From Bartonella krasnovii (GTDB taxonomy: Bacteria > Pseudomonadota > Alphaproteobacteria > Rhizobiales > Rhizobiaceae), in NCBI RefSeq assembly GCF_003606345.3, contig NZ_CP031844.2, positions 1,595,001 to 1,659,000 on the forward strand: 64,000 nucleotides of DNA, given 5' to 3'. Numbering within the stretch: position 1 is the first letter of the stretch; each line of letters starts with the position of its first letter. This document shows positions 38,623-48,424 of the stretch, in pieces. The notes under the pieces were generated by a model. That model worked only from the letters and a program-made list of their open reading frames with translations, made no database searches and had not been told where the DNA came from. Position numbers and translations under genes: made by a program.

Positions 38623-40266
38623 TTTTTTCCTTTCTCAGAGCAACTGCATCCTTTTTTTCATCATCGCTCCAGCCCTTTTGTTTTCTCAAAAACACTAAAC
38701 CAAAAGCTCTCCCCAGCATGTCATAAAGACTGCCTCACCACACGAACACCAGAAACGTTAAAGCATGAAGAACTGTCGTGTTAAAATGAATATGGGATGT
38801 GATCTAAACGAGTGCAAGAGCAAAAACACGAAAGAAAAAATAAGGACCAGCAACGCATGCAAAAAACATCATAGAACGAGAAGATAAAAGATTTTTCAAA
38901 AGAAGCGCCCCCTAAATGACCTCATCGCTTGCGACAAATAAGCCCCCCCTCATTCTTTAAAAAACATTCAAGAAAACGCCCTCAAGAAGAACATGAAAGC
39001 ACCCCTTAAAAAAATTGACCCTACCCCGCCATACGCACCCCTCTTCCCTCCCCCACACACCCAACATAAATCTTTCCCCTTTCCATCAACGCCCCAACAT
39101 CCTTAACGCGCCTTTTCTTCTTAAGCTTCTCTCCCGCACCCCCCTCCCATCAACACACCAACACACCCTATGGCACTCTCCATCTTCTATTCCCCTTCAC
39201 ACACTCCATCCCTATTCCACACACCTTAATCTCCACCTTGTCCCGTCAACACCCTCAACATAATCTCTCCATCTCAACTTACCCTCCATTGAACAAACTC
39301 TTCTCCCAATCCTCTAAGCCCATTCCACGCCATAGCACCCCACCCCCAAAGCTTGCTACAAAGCATCAAGCCTCCACGGCTTACCCCACCCTTTTTTACA
39401 GATCCACGTCTTTACGCTTTTCTATTTTTAAAGAAATCTGTAAAATAAACGGCAGATAAAAAGACCGATTAACTTACCCCCCCACAAGACAAAACTTTCC
39501 CCCCGCACAACTTCTGTAAACAACAATCCAACCTCTTACCCCCTCTCTCAAACCTCCCCCTCAAAGAATATGTATAGACAGGATCAAACACTCCCCATCC
39601 CCCAAGCCTTACCTCACGACACAAAACTCACACAGCATTTCCCCACACTCTTCTCTCCCGCACCCCCCTCCCATCAACACACCAACACACCCTATGGCAC
39701 TCTCCATCTTCTATTCCCCTTCACACACTCCATCCCTATTCCACACACCTTAATCTCCACCTTGTCCCGTCAGCACCCTCAACATAATCTCTTTACCCCG
39801 CAGCTTGCCCCCTCCATTGAACAAACTCTTCCCCCAATCCTCTGATCCCATTCCACGCCATAGCCCCCCCAAGCTTGCACAAAGCATCACGCTTCCACGG
39901 CTTACCCCACCCTTTTCACAGATCCACGTTTTTACGTTTTCCTATTTTCACTCAAAAGCCACCAACGAAAGGCTCACACTCCTGCGCTCCTCAGGACACA
40001 GCCACTTGGTAAACAACACAACACTTTAAACGCCTCTATCTTGAGATCACCGCCCTTGGGGGGCCGGTGCGACAAAAGGAGCGACAAAAGGTGTAAACAA
40101 GCACGCTCCACAATCCACGCACACAAAAAAAGCACCTTAAATGCATAAAGCGATAGAGCTGATATCACCACAATTCAAAGATCAGTGTTTTACGCCATGA
40201 TAGGATCATGAACGCACTGTCTTTTAGAAAAAAGAAACGACATGGAGATTTCAAATCGCTCAATGA
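38623..40266. other. Decayed C-rich region with a 330-bp direct repeat
   Basis: Blocks 39124-39440 and 39650-39950 are copies (CTCTCCCGCACCCCCCTCCC, then ACACCCTATGGCACTCTCC and CTTGTCCCGTCA), each ending in element A. Element B sits at about 40160-40209. No coding frame is convincing. Confidence 0.7.
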
Positions 40267-41490
40267 TCATTCTCGACTGTCATATGAAGGGGGCGTTTTA
40301 CTTTTTTTAATTTTTATAACACCAGTCATTCCAGTAGCAATAATGAAGGCCGACATCGTTAAAAAAGAGCCCATTAATCCAACGAGGGCAAAAAGTCCAG
40401 CAATAAGGCCAGACACGGCTTCCGCAGAATTTGCGAGGGTTGAAAAGGTTCCAAAACTCTTTCCAAAATCTTCACGACGAGAATATAATTGAAGCGCTGA
40501 GACTAAACTAATATCCACAAATGCCCCCGTAAAGCCTAAAACACAAGCGAACACGAGAAGGAACTTTAAAGAAAGGATTGCTGCCAAAGGCATAACAAAT
40601 AAAACACCCCCATAAAGAAGCCAAAAGATCATAAGCTTTAATGATGTAACATTGACGATCATTTTATGATAGAACAAACCACCGATAATCGTTCCCACAG
40701 CCATGAGAGAAAAAAGTGAACTCACAAAGCTTTCCTCTGCCCCTATAGAGAGAACAAAAGCTGGAATTAAAAATCTTAAAATTGCCCCTGTAAAGAGAAT
40801 AGCAAACGTCGATCCAACGAGCGTAATAAACAAGTTATTATTTTCAGTAGAAATAGCTTTAAGATAAGAAGCTGTTTCCCGATAAATTTTTATAAAATTG
40901 AATGATTGAGTCTTACTTGCGTTTAAATTCATGAGATTCAATAACAGGATAATAGAAATAAAGTAGGTAAAAAAATCAAAAATGAGGACGGTGGATTTAT
41001 TGGCTAAAAAAAGCAGGAGGGAACAAACTAAAGGCCCCATGACGGCGGCAATTTCATTGATAATTTGTGCAAGGCTATTTGCCTTTGTCAAATCCTTTAT
41101 TGAAAAAATTTTCAGGATAGCAGCTTGAAAGCTTGGTTGAAAAATACTTCTTCCGATTGTTGTACCTATTGCTGCCAAAATAAGCACAATAATATTTGCA
41201 GTCCCCGTTATAGTGGTTATAAACACGAAGAATGCGGGAAATAATCTCACCACTTCACTGTAGATCATATTTTTCTTCAAAGAAAAATTATCCGCACACC
41301 AACCGCCTATAGGACCAAAAAAGAGAAAAGGAATAAATCGAAAAAAATACACAAGACCGATCAAAAAGGCATTATCTGTTACGTCTAAAACAAGTAAAAC
41401 AAAAACGACTTCATAAGCATAATCACCAACTTTAGAAATAAAGAGAGAAGAAAAGAGAGCGATGGGACTCTTTTTTAAAAATAACTTCAT
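40267..41490 (-). CDS. MFS transporter, EntS/MMR-like exporter
   Basis: 407 aa from ATG 41490 (a GTG at 41499 is an alternative). Twelve hydrophobic helices, with the MFS loop 2-3 motif GPIGGWCADNFSLKKN and the helix-5-like IINEIAAVMGPLVCSLLLFL. The pattern resembles the enterobactin-exporter/macrolide-efflux branch of MFS. Substrate unknown. It lies between two direct copies of element B and downstream of the unknown 365-aa gene on the same strand, about 240 bp apart. Composition is more AT-rich than clpB, consistent with acquisition. Confidence 0.88.
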   Translation of the reverse strand: MKLFLKKSPIALFSSLFISKVGDYAYEVVFVLLVLDVTDNAFLIGLVYFFRFIPFLFFGPIGGWCADNFSLKKNMIYSEVVRLFPAFFVFITTITGTANIIVLILAAIGTTIGRSIFQPSFQAAILKIFSIKDLTKANSLAQIINEIAAVMGPLVCSLLLFLANKSTVLIFDFFTYFISIILLLNLMNLNASKTQSFNFIKIYRETASYLKAISTENNNLFITLVGSTFAILFTGAILRFLIPAFVLSIGAEESFVSSLFSLMAVGTIIGGLFYHKMIVNVTSLKLMIFWLLYGGVLFVMPLAAILSLKFLLVFACVLGFTGAFVDISLVSALQLYSRREDFGKSFGTFSTLANSAEAVSGLIAGLFALVGLMGSFLTMSAFIIATGMTGVIKIKKSKTPPSYDSRE

Positions 41491-41727
41491 ATCACCCACC
41501 CGATATTAAACTTTTCTACCATTAAAGTTCCCCGCCCTTTCATAGAATTGGTGATATGAACTTCAAAGGGACACCCAATCAGTTGTCAAACCCCACTTAA
41601 AGTGCTCCATAACTGATATCACGTCCCTTAAAGAGCAGTGTTTTACGGCATGATTGAATAATCAGCTGCATTTTTGTTGTAACTTATAATTTTTCAATGA
41701 CTTTTGAATGCCTCAATTAATTATTTT

Positions 41728-42825
41728 TTAAGCACTTTTACTCTTTTTTAGTGCTTTTTCCTCCGCTTCTTTTTCTAACTTCGTTTTATTGGCGTCTTTT
41801 TGCATTTCTATTGTTTTGTTAATCTGATCATCAGTCCCTGCTTTAAAGACAATCATTGTTTCAAAAGGACGAAATAATGACAATTGATGAATATTAAAAA
41901 AGATATTCATGCGCAAACTGGATGGATCAAAAATGCACCCCCCTGTTCTTTTTAAGTCATTTACAGATATCGCTTTTTTTGACATAGCAAGACCAATAAC
42001 ATCGCTATTTTTCTCACCAAAATTTTTTACTTTTAAAAGCTTATTTTTAGCGTCGTAAACTGGCGACATATTCATGACTTCGTCAAGAACTTGAGCTCTA
42101 CAATTAAAAATGAATATAAGATCACGTAAAGAACAAGCTTTTTTAAAAGAGCAAGCATTGTACAAACGTGAGTGAAATTCAAGAATCCCGACTGCATTTT
42201 GAATGATTTTTCTAGCAAGGTCGCATAATTTTTCATCTAAATGGTAATCACGAATATCTGGAATGTAGATTTCTTGTGTTTTTTGCAACGGTGCAACTTC
42301 ACTGTTTAATGCACGATCAATGAGCTTTTCTAACCAATCATAACACTGAGTATCATCACTCTCTATGAATTTCGTTCTGATCTCATCTAAAAAATTGCAC
42401 AGCCCCTGTTCTTCTTTAAAAGCACGCTCTATTCGTTCACACGTCATTGTAAATTTATATTTATCTTCTCGTTCATCCGATATAATTTCTGGATCATGCA
42501 CTTTAAATTGATCAACACTTTCTCCATTTTTAACAGATATAAAATGCTCCTCCTTAAGAGAGTCAAAAGCCCTCTCCTTTTGCGGTTCACTAAAAGACAT
42601 ACCCTGTTGAAGAAACATATTTAATGGATTGGAATTACCCGGTGTTAACGATATATCCTGTATTAAAGGCGTCAAAACTTGCTGTTGAAGATTACGATCA
42701 CTTATTAACGAATCTTTCTTATACTCATAGAAATCCTTTAAGCCTTCTGGAAGGCGCCAATTGTGACTGTTTTCTTCCTTTGCAAACCAGTTGTTAATTA
42801 TTTCCTTGTTTGTAGCTAATTTCAT
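41728..42825 (-). CDS. Unknown 365-aa cytosolic protein
   Basis: Start at ATG 42825 is fixed by GGGGGAG 8 bp upstream; the frame extends further to 42885 without a site. Predicted soluble and mixed helical, with WFAKEENSHNWRLPEGLKDF near the N-terminus, several cysteines in the middle (LYNACSFKKACSLRDLIFIF), an FDPSSLRMNIFFNIHQLSLF beta-rich segment and a strongly basic helical tail (KTKLEKEAEEKALKKSKSA). I recognise no domain. The basic tail and isolated accessory location would be compatible with a secreted effector, but no BID-type domain is visible. Same strand as the MFS gene. Confidence 0.75.
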   Translation of the reverse strand: MKLATNKEIINNWFAKEENSHNWRLPEGLKDFYEYKKDSLISDRNLQQQVLTPLIQDISLTPGNSNPLNMFLQQGMSFSEPQKERAFDSLKEEHFISVKNGESVDQFKVHDPEIISDEREDKYKFTMTCERIERAFKEEQGLCNFLDEIRTKFIESDDTQCYDWLEKLIDRALNSEVAPLQKTQEIYIPDIRDYHLDEKLCDLARKIIQNAVGILEFHSRLYNACSFKKACSLRDLIFIFNCRAQVLDEVMNMSPVYDAKNKLLKVKNFGEKNSDVIGLAMSKKAISVNDLKRTGGCIFDPSSLRMNIFFNIHQLSLFRPFETMIVFKAGTDDQINKTIEMQKDANKTKLEKEAEEKALKKSKSA

Positions 42826-43611
42826 GAGATTATCTCCCCCGCTCAAATTACAAATGATACTTTTTTTCAATAAATTCCAAGACATCTAATATAGTTTTTA
42901 TTATAGTTGTTGAAAAAAGTTCATTATCTATTTACTTTATTTAAATTAATATTAACCATACTATACTTAAATTGATAAAAAAGAAACTAAATTAAGAAAA
43001 AAATGCTATTTTGTTTTTAATATACATCTCCATTTAAACTTGCCTTTATAACGCAAGAGCGAAAATTTTAACCAAAAACATTTTAGGGACCTTGTTTTCT
43101 AAGTCTTCGTCTTGATTAAAAAAAACTGAAGGTAGCCAAAACTTGATCGTGCTCCACCATTTATTATCCATCACCCACCAACAAGAGTACGATCAATACG
43201 AAAAGCTTTTAAAACAGAAAAACACGCATTATCGGTAAAAATGATGAAGCCGTGCGTTTTACGCATTCTTCACCTTTTGCTTAAAACAGCAAAGAAACGC
43301 CCAATCAGTGGTCAAAACACCTCCTCCTAAAGCGCCCCATACCTGCTGATATCACGCCCCCTCAAAGGACAAAGGACCGTACTTCAAAAAGCTTACCAAA
43401 CAAGCCCTCCCCTAAATATTCAACATGACACGTGCGCAAAACACCTCAATGTGTAAATTTATCTACCCGATATCGACCTCAAAGAGCAGTTGTTTACAGC
43501 ATAAGAAGATAATGAGATAATTCTTAAGCGCCCAACGGCTCTCATTTTCTAGATGTTTTCATTTTTCTTGCCAATCTTTTAAAATTCCTTTATTGATGAG
43601 CATGTGTTTTT

Positions 43612-43802
43612 GATCGTCCACGCAACGGTCAAATAGGGATCTAAAAGCCCGAAAGCTTAATACATGAATTTATCCCGCTTTGCGGGTATCCCGGAATTCC
43701 GGGAGATTTTGCTATGTCCAGGTGCTTAACAGCACTAAAAGCAAAAAGCTGATTAAGCTCAGTACTTTTAGACTCCCGGAATACCAATGCGAGGGCGCTC
43801 GC
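43612..43802 (+). ncRNA. Structured RNA upstream of HTH gene, copy 4 (Brt-like)
   Basis: 191 nt. P1 CTAAAAG (43641-43647) with CTTTTAG (43765-43771); P2 AGCTTAA (43654-43660) with TTAAGCT (43753-43759), again a compensated change. Small hairpin CCCGC/GCGGG replaces CCCAC/GTGGG of copies 2 and 3. Palindrome and 3' hairpin (43789-43802) conserved. Confidence 0.85.
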
Positions 43803-43822
43803 AACCGGTGAGGGGGCTTAAC

Positions 43823-44212
43823 ATGCAAACCAAAAACCCACAATTTCAAACTAAAAACCCACATTTTATTGACGTTTTAATCGGCAAAAGAATTCGTCAC
43901 AGACGCATTGCCATGGGGCTTTCTCAAAAGACATGAGGAAGCTTTTTAGGGGTGAGTTTCCAACAAATTCAAAAATATGAAAAAGGGTTAAACCGTGTAA
44001 GCGCCAAATGTTTACTAGAAATCGCTACAAAACTACAAGTTCCGATAAGCTTTTTTTATGCAGATATTGTCACAAAAGATATTACCACAAAAGACAATCA
44101 CACACACAATGATCAATACATCTATAGCGCAAAAGAACACGCCCTTTTAAAAAACTTTAGAGAGCTATCCTGCAAAAAACAGCAAGCGATTTGGTGTCTA
44201 ATCTCTGATTAG
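43823..44212 (+). pseudogene. XRE-family HTH gene, copy 4, with in-frame TGA
   Basis: ATG 43823 opens a frame homologous to the other copies up to LSQKT, where TGA (43934-43936) replaces a Leu codon in the first HTH helix region. The frame then continues without further stops ([20 protein letters not shown] to CLISD). A GTG at 43952, with GAGGAAG about 9 bp upstream, could restart an 86-aa protein lacking the first helices. C-terminal half is diverged from copies 1-3 and close to copy 5. Confidence 0.85.
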
Positions 44213-44559
44213 ACCAAAGCGCACAAAAACATTTTTCGCGCATATCCCCCCAGCTTAAAATTTCCCCATATCCCATATCACCAAATCCCAAATGATGATA
44301 TTTTACAACATCGTAGAATATCCCCAATTGTAGGGATATAACCAGACCTCAAACAACGCTGTTTTACGGTCTCATAGAGGAACACCTCTCCTAAGAATAA
44401 CCAACATCACAGTCTCAAGAAGACCTTTCACCATTCTCAGCAGAATTTTATCTGATTTAACGGATCTACAGTTTTACTTCTTAAGGCGATTTTTCTGCCA
44501 ACATTTCTTTTCTTTATTATCTATGATCTCCATCTTTTAGACAAACCGCCAAAGGGGTT

Positions 44560-44949
44560 TCATCTCTTATAAGTACGGACATAATAACGTGTCACTCCAG
44601 CCTCATCATAAGAGACAGTAGACAGGATACCTATATCTATTGGCATTATTTGATAAGTCAAAATGATACCATTTTGCTGTTTATTTGGTTGATCTGTATA
44701 GATCACGCGATATCCATTGCGTTGCAACAGATCGATAAATAAAGGTGCAAAATTGTCTTCTCTTTTACTTCTTTTCACAATAAGCGTTGTATGAGCTGGC
44801 GGTAAAGAATGTTTAAGATTGTGAACAAAATCATGAGCAATTAATTTTATATCAGAGTTGGTAATATTTTGATCAACATAATTTGCCTGATTCATAGATG
44901 CACAACCAGCCACCAACACAAGCGGTAACGGTAATAAATATCTTGACAT
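44560..44949 (-). CDS. TrbH-like lipoprotein
   Basis: 129 aa with ribosome site GAGAGGGG. N-terminal lipobox LVLVAGC (Cys16) after a short hydrophobic signal, so it is a predicted lipoprotein. The mature domain (IKLIAHDFVHNLKHSLPPAH, LIVKRSKREDNFAPLFIDLL, NGYRVIYTDQ) resembles TrbH of the conjugative mating-pair apparatus. No other trb gene is nearby, so it is either an orphan from a lost conjugative element or has another role. It lies between HTH copies 4 and 5. Confidence 0.6.
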   Translation of the reverse strand: MSRYLLPLPLVLVAGCASMNQANYVDQNITNSDIKLIAHDFVHNLKHSLPPAHTTLIVKRSKREDNFAPLFIDLLQRNGYRVIYTDQPNKQQNGIILTYQIMPIDIGILSTVSYDEAGVTRYYVRTYKR

Positions 44950-45762
44950 CTTAAACCCCTCTCAATTGCACCCTCTCCTAAGGCGTTCCTACACCAAGAG
45001 TTAAGAACACCTTTGCTAATAAAGAGTATTAACAGTGTATCGGTTTGTAATCAAGGGATTATAAATCAATTTTTCACGCAATAAAAAAAACGCCGACTTT
45101 CTCTGATAGCCTTCAAGGCTTATCCATATAGTGATGCTTCACATACAAAATATATATATTAAAAGTACATAAAACACATGGAAGGCATAGCGTACCCTTA
45201 TGCTATAGGACATTTCTTTTCATGCTATTGCTTATCAATAAAGCTTGCACAATGCATCACTCCTCTGCGGCTAAAACAACCTTTTTTACAGATCCACGTT
45301 TTTACGCTTTTATATTTTTGCAGAAATATACAGACTAAACTGCCAAGACCGATTGACTTGCCCCAAAGGACAAAATTTTCCCCACTCCCACTCTATAATC
45401 AACAATCCAACCTCTTGCCCCATGGCCTCTATAGATCAAACGCCCTTCTTCATCTCAACTTGCTCTCTATTCGCAAGACTCTTCACCCCCCAATCCTCTC
45501 ACACCATTCCGCACCATGGCAAATCAGCTTTCCCATCTCCGCCTCACTCTCCCCAACATCGCTTTCAACCTCATTTTTTCACCAACTCTTCCCCCCTCAA
45601 CTCAAATATCCCATGCCCCATATCCTCTTCACAGAACATTTTTTCACAATATTTTCACAATATAAGAGGATAACTCTTAAAACGCCCAACAGCTCTCATT
45701 TTCTAGATGTTTTGATTGTGCTTGCTAATCTTCTAAGATTATTTTATCAATGGAATGTCATT

Positions 45763-45954
45763 GGTCGGTTACGCGACGACCAAATAGGGATTTGAAAGTC
45801 CGAATACTTGACGCATAAATTTGTCCCGCTTTGCGGGTGTCCCGGGATTCCGGGAGTTTTTGCTATGTCCAGGTGCTGTCCTAGCACTAAAAGCAAAAAG
45901 CTGACTCGGATTCAGTACTTGTTACTCCCGGAATACCAATGCGAGGGCGCTCGC
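45763..45954 (+). ncRNA. Structured RNA upstream of HTH gene, copy 5 (Brt-like)
   Basis: 192 nt. The 5' hairpin is GGTCG/CGACC, compensating the GATCGT/ACGGTC of the other copies. P2 is AGTCCGA (45797-45803) with TCGGATT (45906-45912), one G-U pair. P1 is poor. Palindrome is CCCGGGATTCCGGG. The 3' hairpin (45941-45954) is followed by CCGGAGGGG, the clearest ribosome site of the family. Confidence 0.82.
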
Positions 45955-45972
45955 AACCGGAGGGGAAACAAA

Positions 45973-46341
45973 GTGCAGACCAAAAATCCACATTTTATTG
46001 ACGTTTTAATCGGCAAAAGAATTCGTCACAGACGCATTGCCATGGGGCTTACTCAAAAGACATGAGGAAGCTTTTTAGGGGTGAGTTTCCAACAAATTCA
46101 AAAATATGAAAAAGGGTTAAACCGTGTAAGCGCAAGCTGTTTACTGGAAATCGCTCAAAAACTGGAAGTCCCTATAAGCTTTTTTTATGCAGATATTGTC
46201 ACAAAAGATATTGTCACAAAAGACCATCATGCACATGATGATCAATACATCTATAGCGCAAAAGAATTTTCCCTTTTAAAAAACTTTAGAGAGCTGCCCC
46301 ACAAAAAACAGCAAGCGATTTGGTGTCTAATCTCTGATTAG
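45973..46341 (+). pseudogene. XRE-family HTH gene, copy 5, with the same in-frame TGA
   Basis: GTG 45973 starts QTKNPHFIDVLIGKRIRHRR and runs to LTQKT, then TGA at 46063-46065, the same codon as in copy 4. The downstream part (from GTG 46081) is fully open and encodes 86 aa that differ from copy 4 at about a dozen positions without new stops. The upstream frame also reaches back to 45808 through the RNA. Confidence 0.85.
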
Positions 46342-46582
46342 ACCAAAGCGCACAGCAACATTCTTCGCGTATACAACCCTTTCAGTAAAATTTATACACC
46401 TCGGAGTGTTTCATAAGACACAACAGATACTGTCACTCTAAAATATTCTTAATTTCTGCGCACTTTAAAAAAGTTCCCAACCATCATTGCGCTACAAAGC
46501 ACCAAATAACGCCTCTTCTTCCCCCACACCCACTTTCTCAAATCATCCCCCCAAAAAAGAACACAGATCAGACAGCCCCCTC

Positions 46583-47870
46583 TCCCTCAAGCCTTGCCCC
46601 AATACCGCAAAGCTCACACAATCTCCACCATAGAAATCCGCCCCTTTATTCTTCTTCATCACTAATCTGTAGAGGAAGTAGCAAAGATATAAGACCCAAA
46701 AAAGCCAATGATTAAGATCAATAGCGCGACATCGAGTGAAACAAAAAGGATAAGCAGATTTTTGCGACATTGGATCACAAACGAGAAAATGACCCTATTC
46801 CCCCCAAGCCTTACCCCAATACCGCAAAGCTCACGCAGCCTCCACCATAGAAATCCCCCCTTTATTCTTCTTCATCACTAACCTGTGAAGAAAGTGGCAA
46901 GGATATAAGCCCCCAAAAAGCCAATGATTAAGATCAATGGCGCGACATCGGGTGGAAAGGATAAGCAGATTTTTGCGACATTGGACCACAAACGAGAAAA
47001 TGACCCTATTCCCCCCAAGCCTTACCCCAATACCGCAAAGCTCACACAACCTCCACCATAGAAATCCCCCCTTTATTCTTCTTCATCACTAACCTGTGAA
47101 GAAAGTGGCAAGGATATAAGCCCCCAAAAAGCCAATGATTAAGATCAATAGCGCGACATCGAGTGAAACAAAAAGGATAAGCAGATTTTTGCGACATTGG
47201 ACCACAAACGAGAAAATGACCCTATTCCCCCCAAGCCTTGCCTCAATACCGCAAAGCTCACACAACCTCCACCATAGGAATCCGCCCCTTTATTCTTCTT
47301 CATCACTAACCTGTGAAGAAAGTGGCAAGGATATAAGCCCCCAAAAAGCCAATGATTAAGATCAATGGCGCGACATCGGGTGGAAAGGATAAGCAGATTT
47401 TTGCGACATTGGACCACAAACGAGAAAATGACCCTATTCCCCCCAAGCCTTACCCCAATACCGCAAAGCTCACACAACCTCCACCATAGAAATCCCCCCT
47501 TTATTCTTCTTCATCACTAACCTGTGAAGAAAGTGGCAAGGATATAAGCCCCCAAAAAGCCAATGATTAAGATCAATAGCGCGACATCGAGTGAAACAAA
47601 AAGGATAAGCAGATTTTTGCGACATTGGACCACAAACGAGAAAATGACCCTATTCCCCCCAAGCCTTGCCTCAATACCGCAAAGCTCACACAACCTCCAC
47701 CATAGGAATCCGCCCCTTTATTCTTCTTCATCACTAACCTGTGAAGAAAGTGGCAAGGATATAAGCCCCCAAAAAGCCAATGATTAAGATCAATGGCGCG
47801 ACATCGGGTGGAAAGGATAAGCAGATTTTTGCGACATTGGACCACAAACGAGAAAATGACCCTATTCCCC
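46583..47870 (-). repeat. Tandem array of about six yacG 3'-fragment copies
   Basis: Six units of alternating 209 and 217 bp each contain, on the minus strand, a fragment reading SQKSAYPFC.TRCRAIDLN.W like the intact yacG, followed by unrelated sequence. Units pair into a higher-order repeat of 428 bp: plus-strand frames at 47135-47359 and 47563-47787 translate to identical proteins. None keeps the first zinc-binding CPIC pair, so these are non-functional fragments downstream of yacG. Confidence 0.92.
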
Positions 47871-47931
47871 TTAAAACTTACCTCAATACGCAAAACGCAC
47901 ACAACCTCCACCGTTCTCACACAACGGGAAT

Positions 47932-48365
47932 TTGTTTTTGAAACAGTTCAAGGCGGGGGCGACGCTTAAGCTAGAAGACCTTGATTCAAGACATCCCAAA
48001 AATTTCTGTTTTGTGCAAAAAATTGGAACAGATTTTTGGTGGATATGCATTTGCAAAGCCATTTTTAACCGGTGCTCATTTCAATGGATTACCAGCTCGC
48101 TTCGACACAATAGAAGTTTTTGTTATACAATTGGAAGGTAAAAAAATCTTGGAAAGTTTAGAAAAAACTGGTTGAAAATCCAACTTTACCTAGGCAACAA
48201 TCTCTTGTGGAAAATGAACTATCAGCACCTGAAATTGAAGTTGTTCTTGACCAAGGAGATGTTCTGTATATTCCGGCTGGTACGCCTCATGTTGCCAAGT
48301 GTTTAGATAATTATTCTCTGCACAGAGCTTTTTCTGCACAGAGCTTTTGGCTTGCAACTGATTAA
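47932..48365 (+). pseudogene. Broken cupin/JmjC-type ribosomal oxygenase-like gene
   Basis: Fragments in shifting frames match the cupin_4 (ROXA-like) layout: FLKQFKAGATLKLEDLDSRH, IFGGYAFAKPFLTGAHFNGL, PARFDTIEVFVIQLEGKKI, then after a stop LSAPEIEVVLDQGDVLYIPA and GTPHVAKC. The iron ligand expected as PxHFD is Arg here, and the frame is broken at least twice, so the product would not work. No N-terminal start is intact. It is inserted between the yacG-fragment array and yacG itself. Confidence 0.75.
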
Positions 48366-48424
48366 GATTTTTAAGACGCAGGAAGGTTTCATTCGCTTAA
48401 TGTCCGAAAATATTGCCTCGCCCT

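Noticed and set aside
29333..45954. CRISPR array as an explanation of the repeated blocks with palindromes
   Set aside because: Only five copies, 0.9 to 11 kb apart, each about 190 nt and followed by a homologous gene; no short repeat-spacer periodicity and no cas genes.
47135..47787. Two identical 74-aa plus-strand frames
   Set aside because: They are antisense readings of the 428-bp higher-order repeat of yacG fragments.
46543..47920. Small zinc-ribbon-like proteins in the yacG array
   Set aside because: Only the second half of the ribbon is present; frames begin inside the repeat and continue into unrelated sequence.
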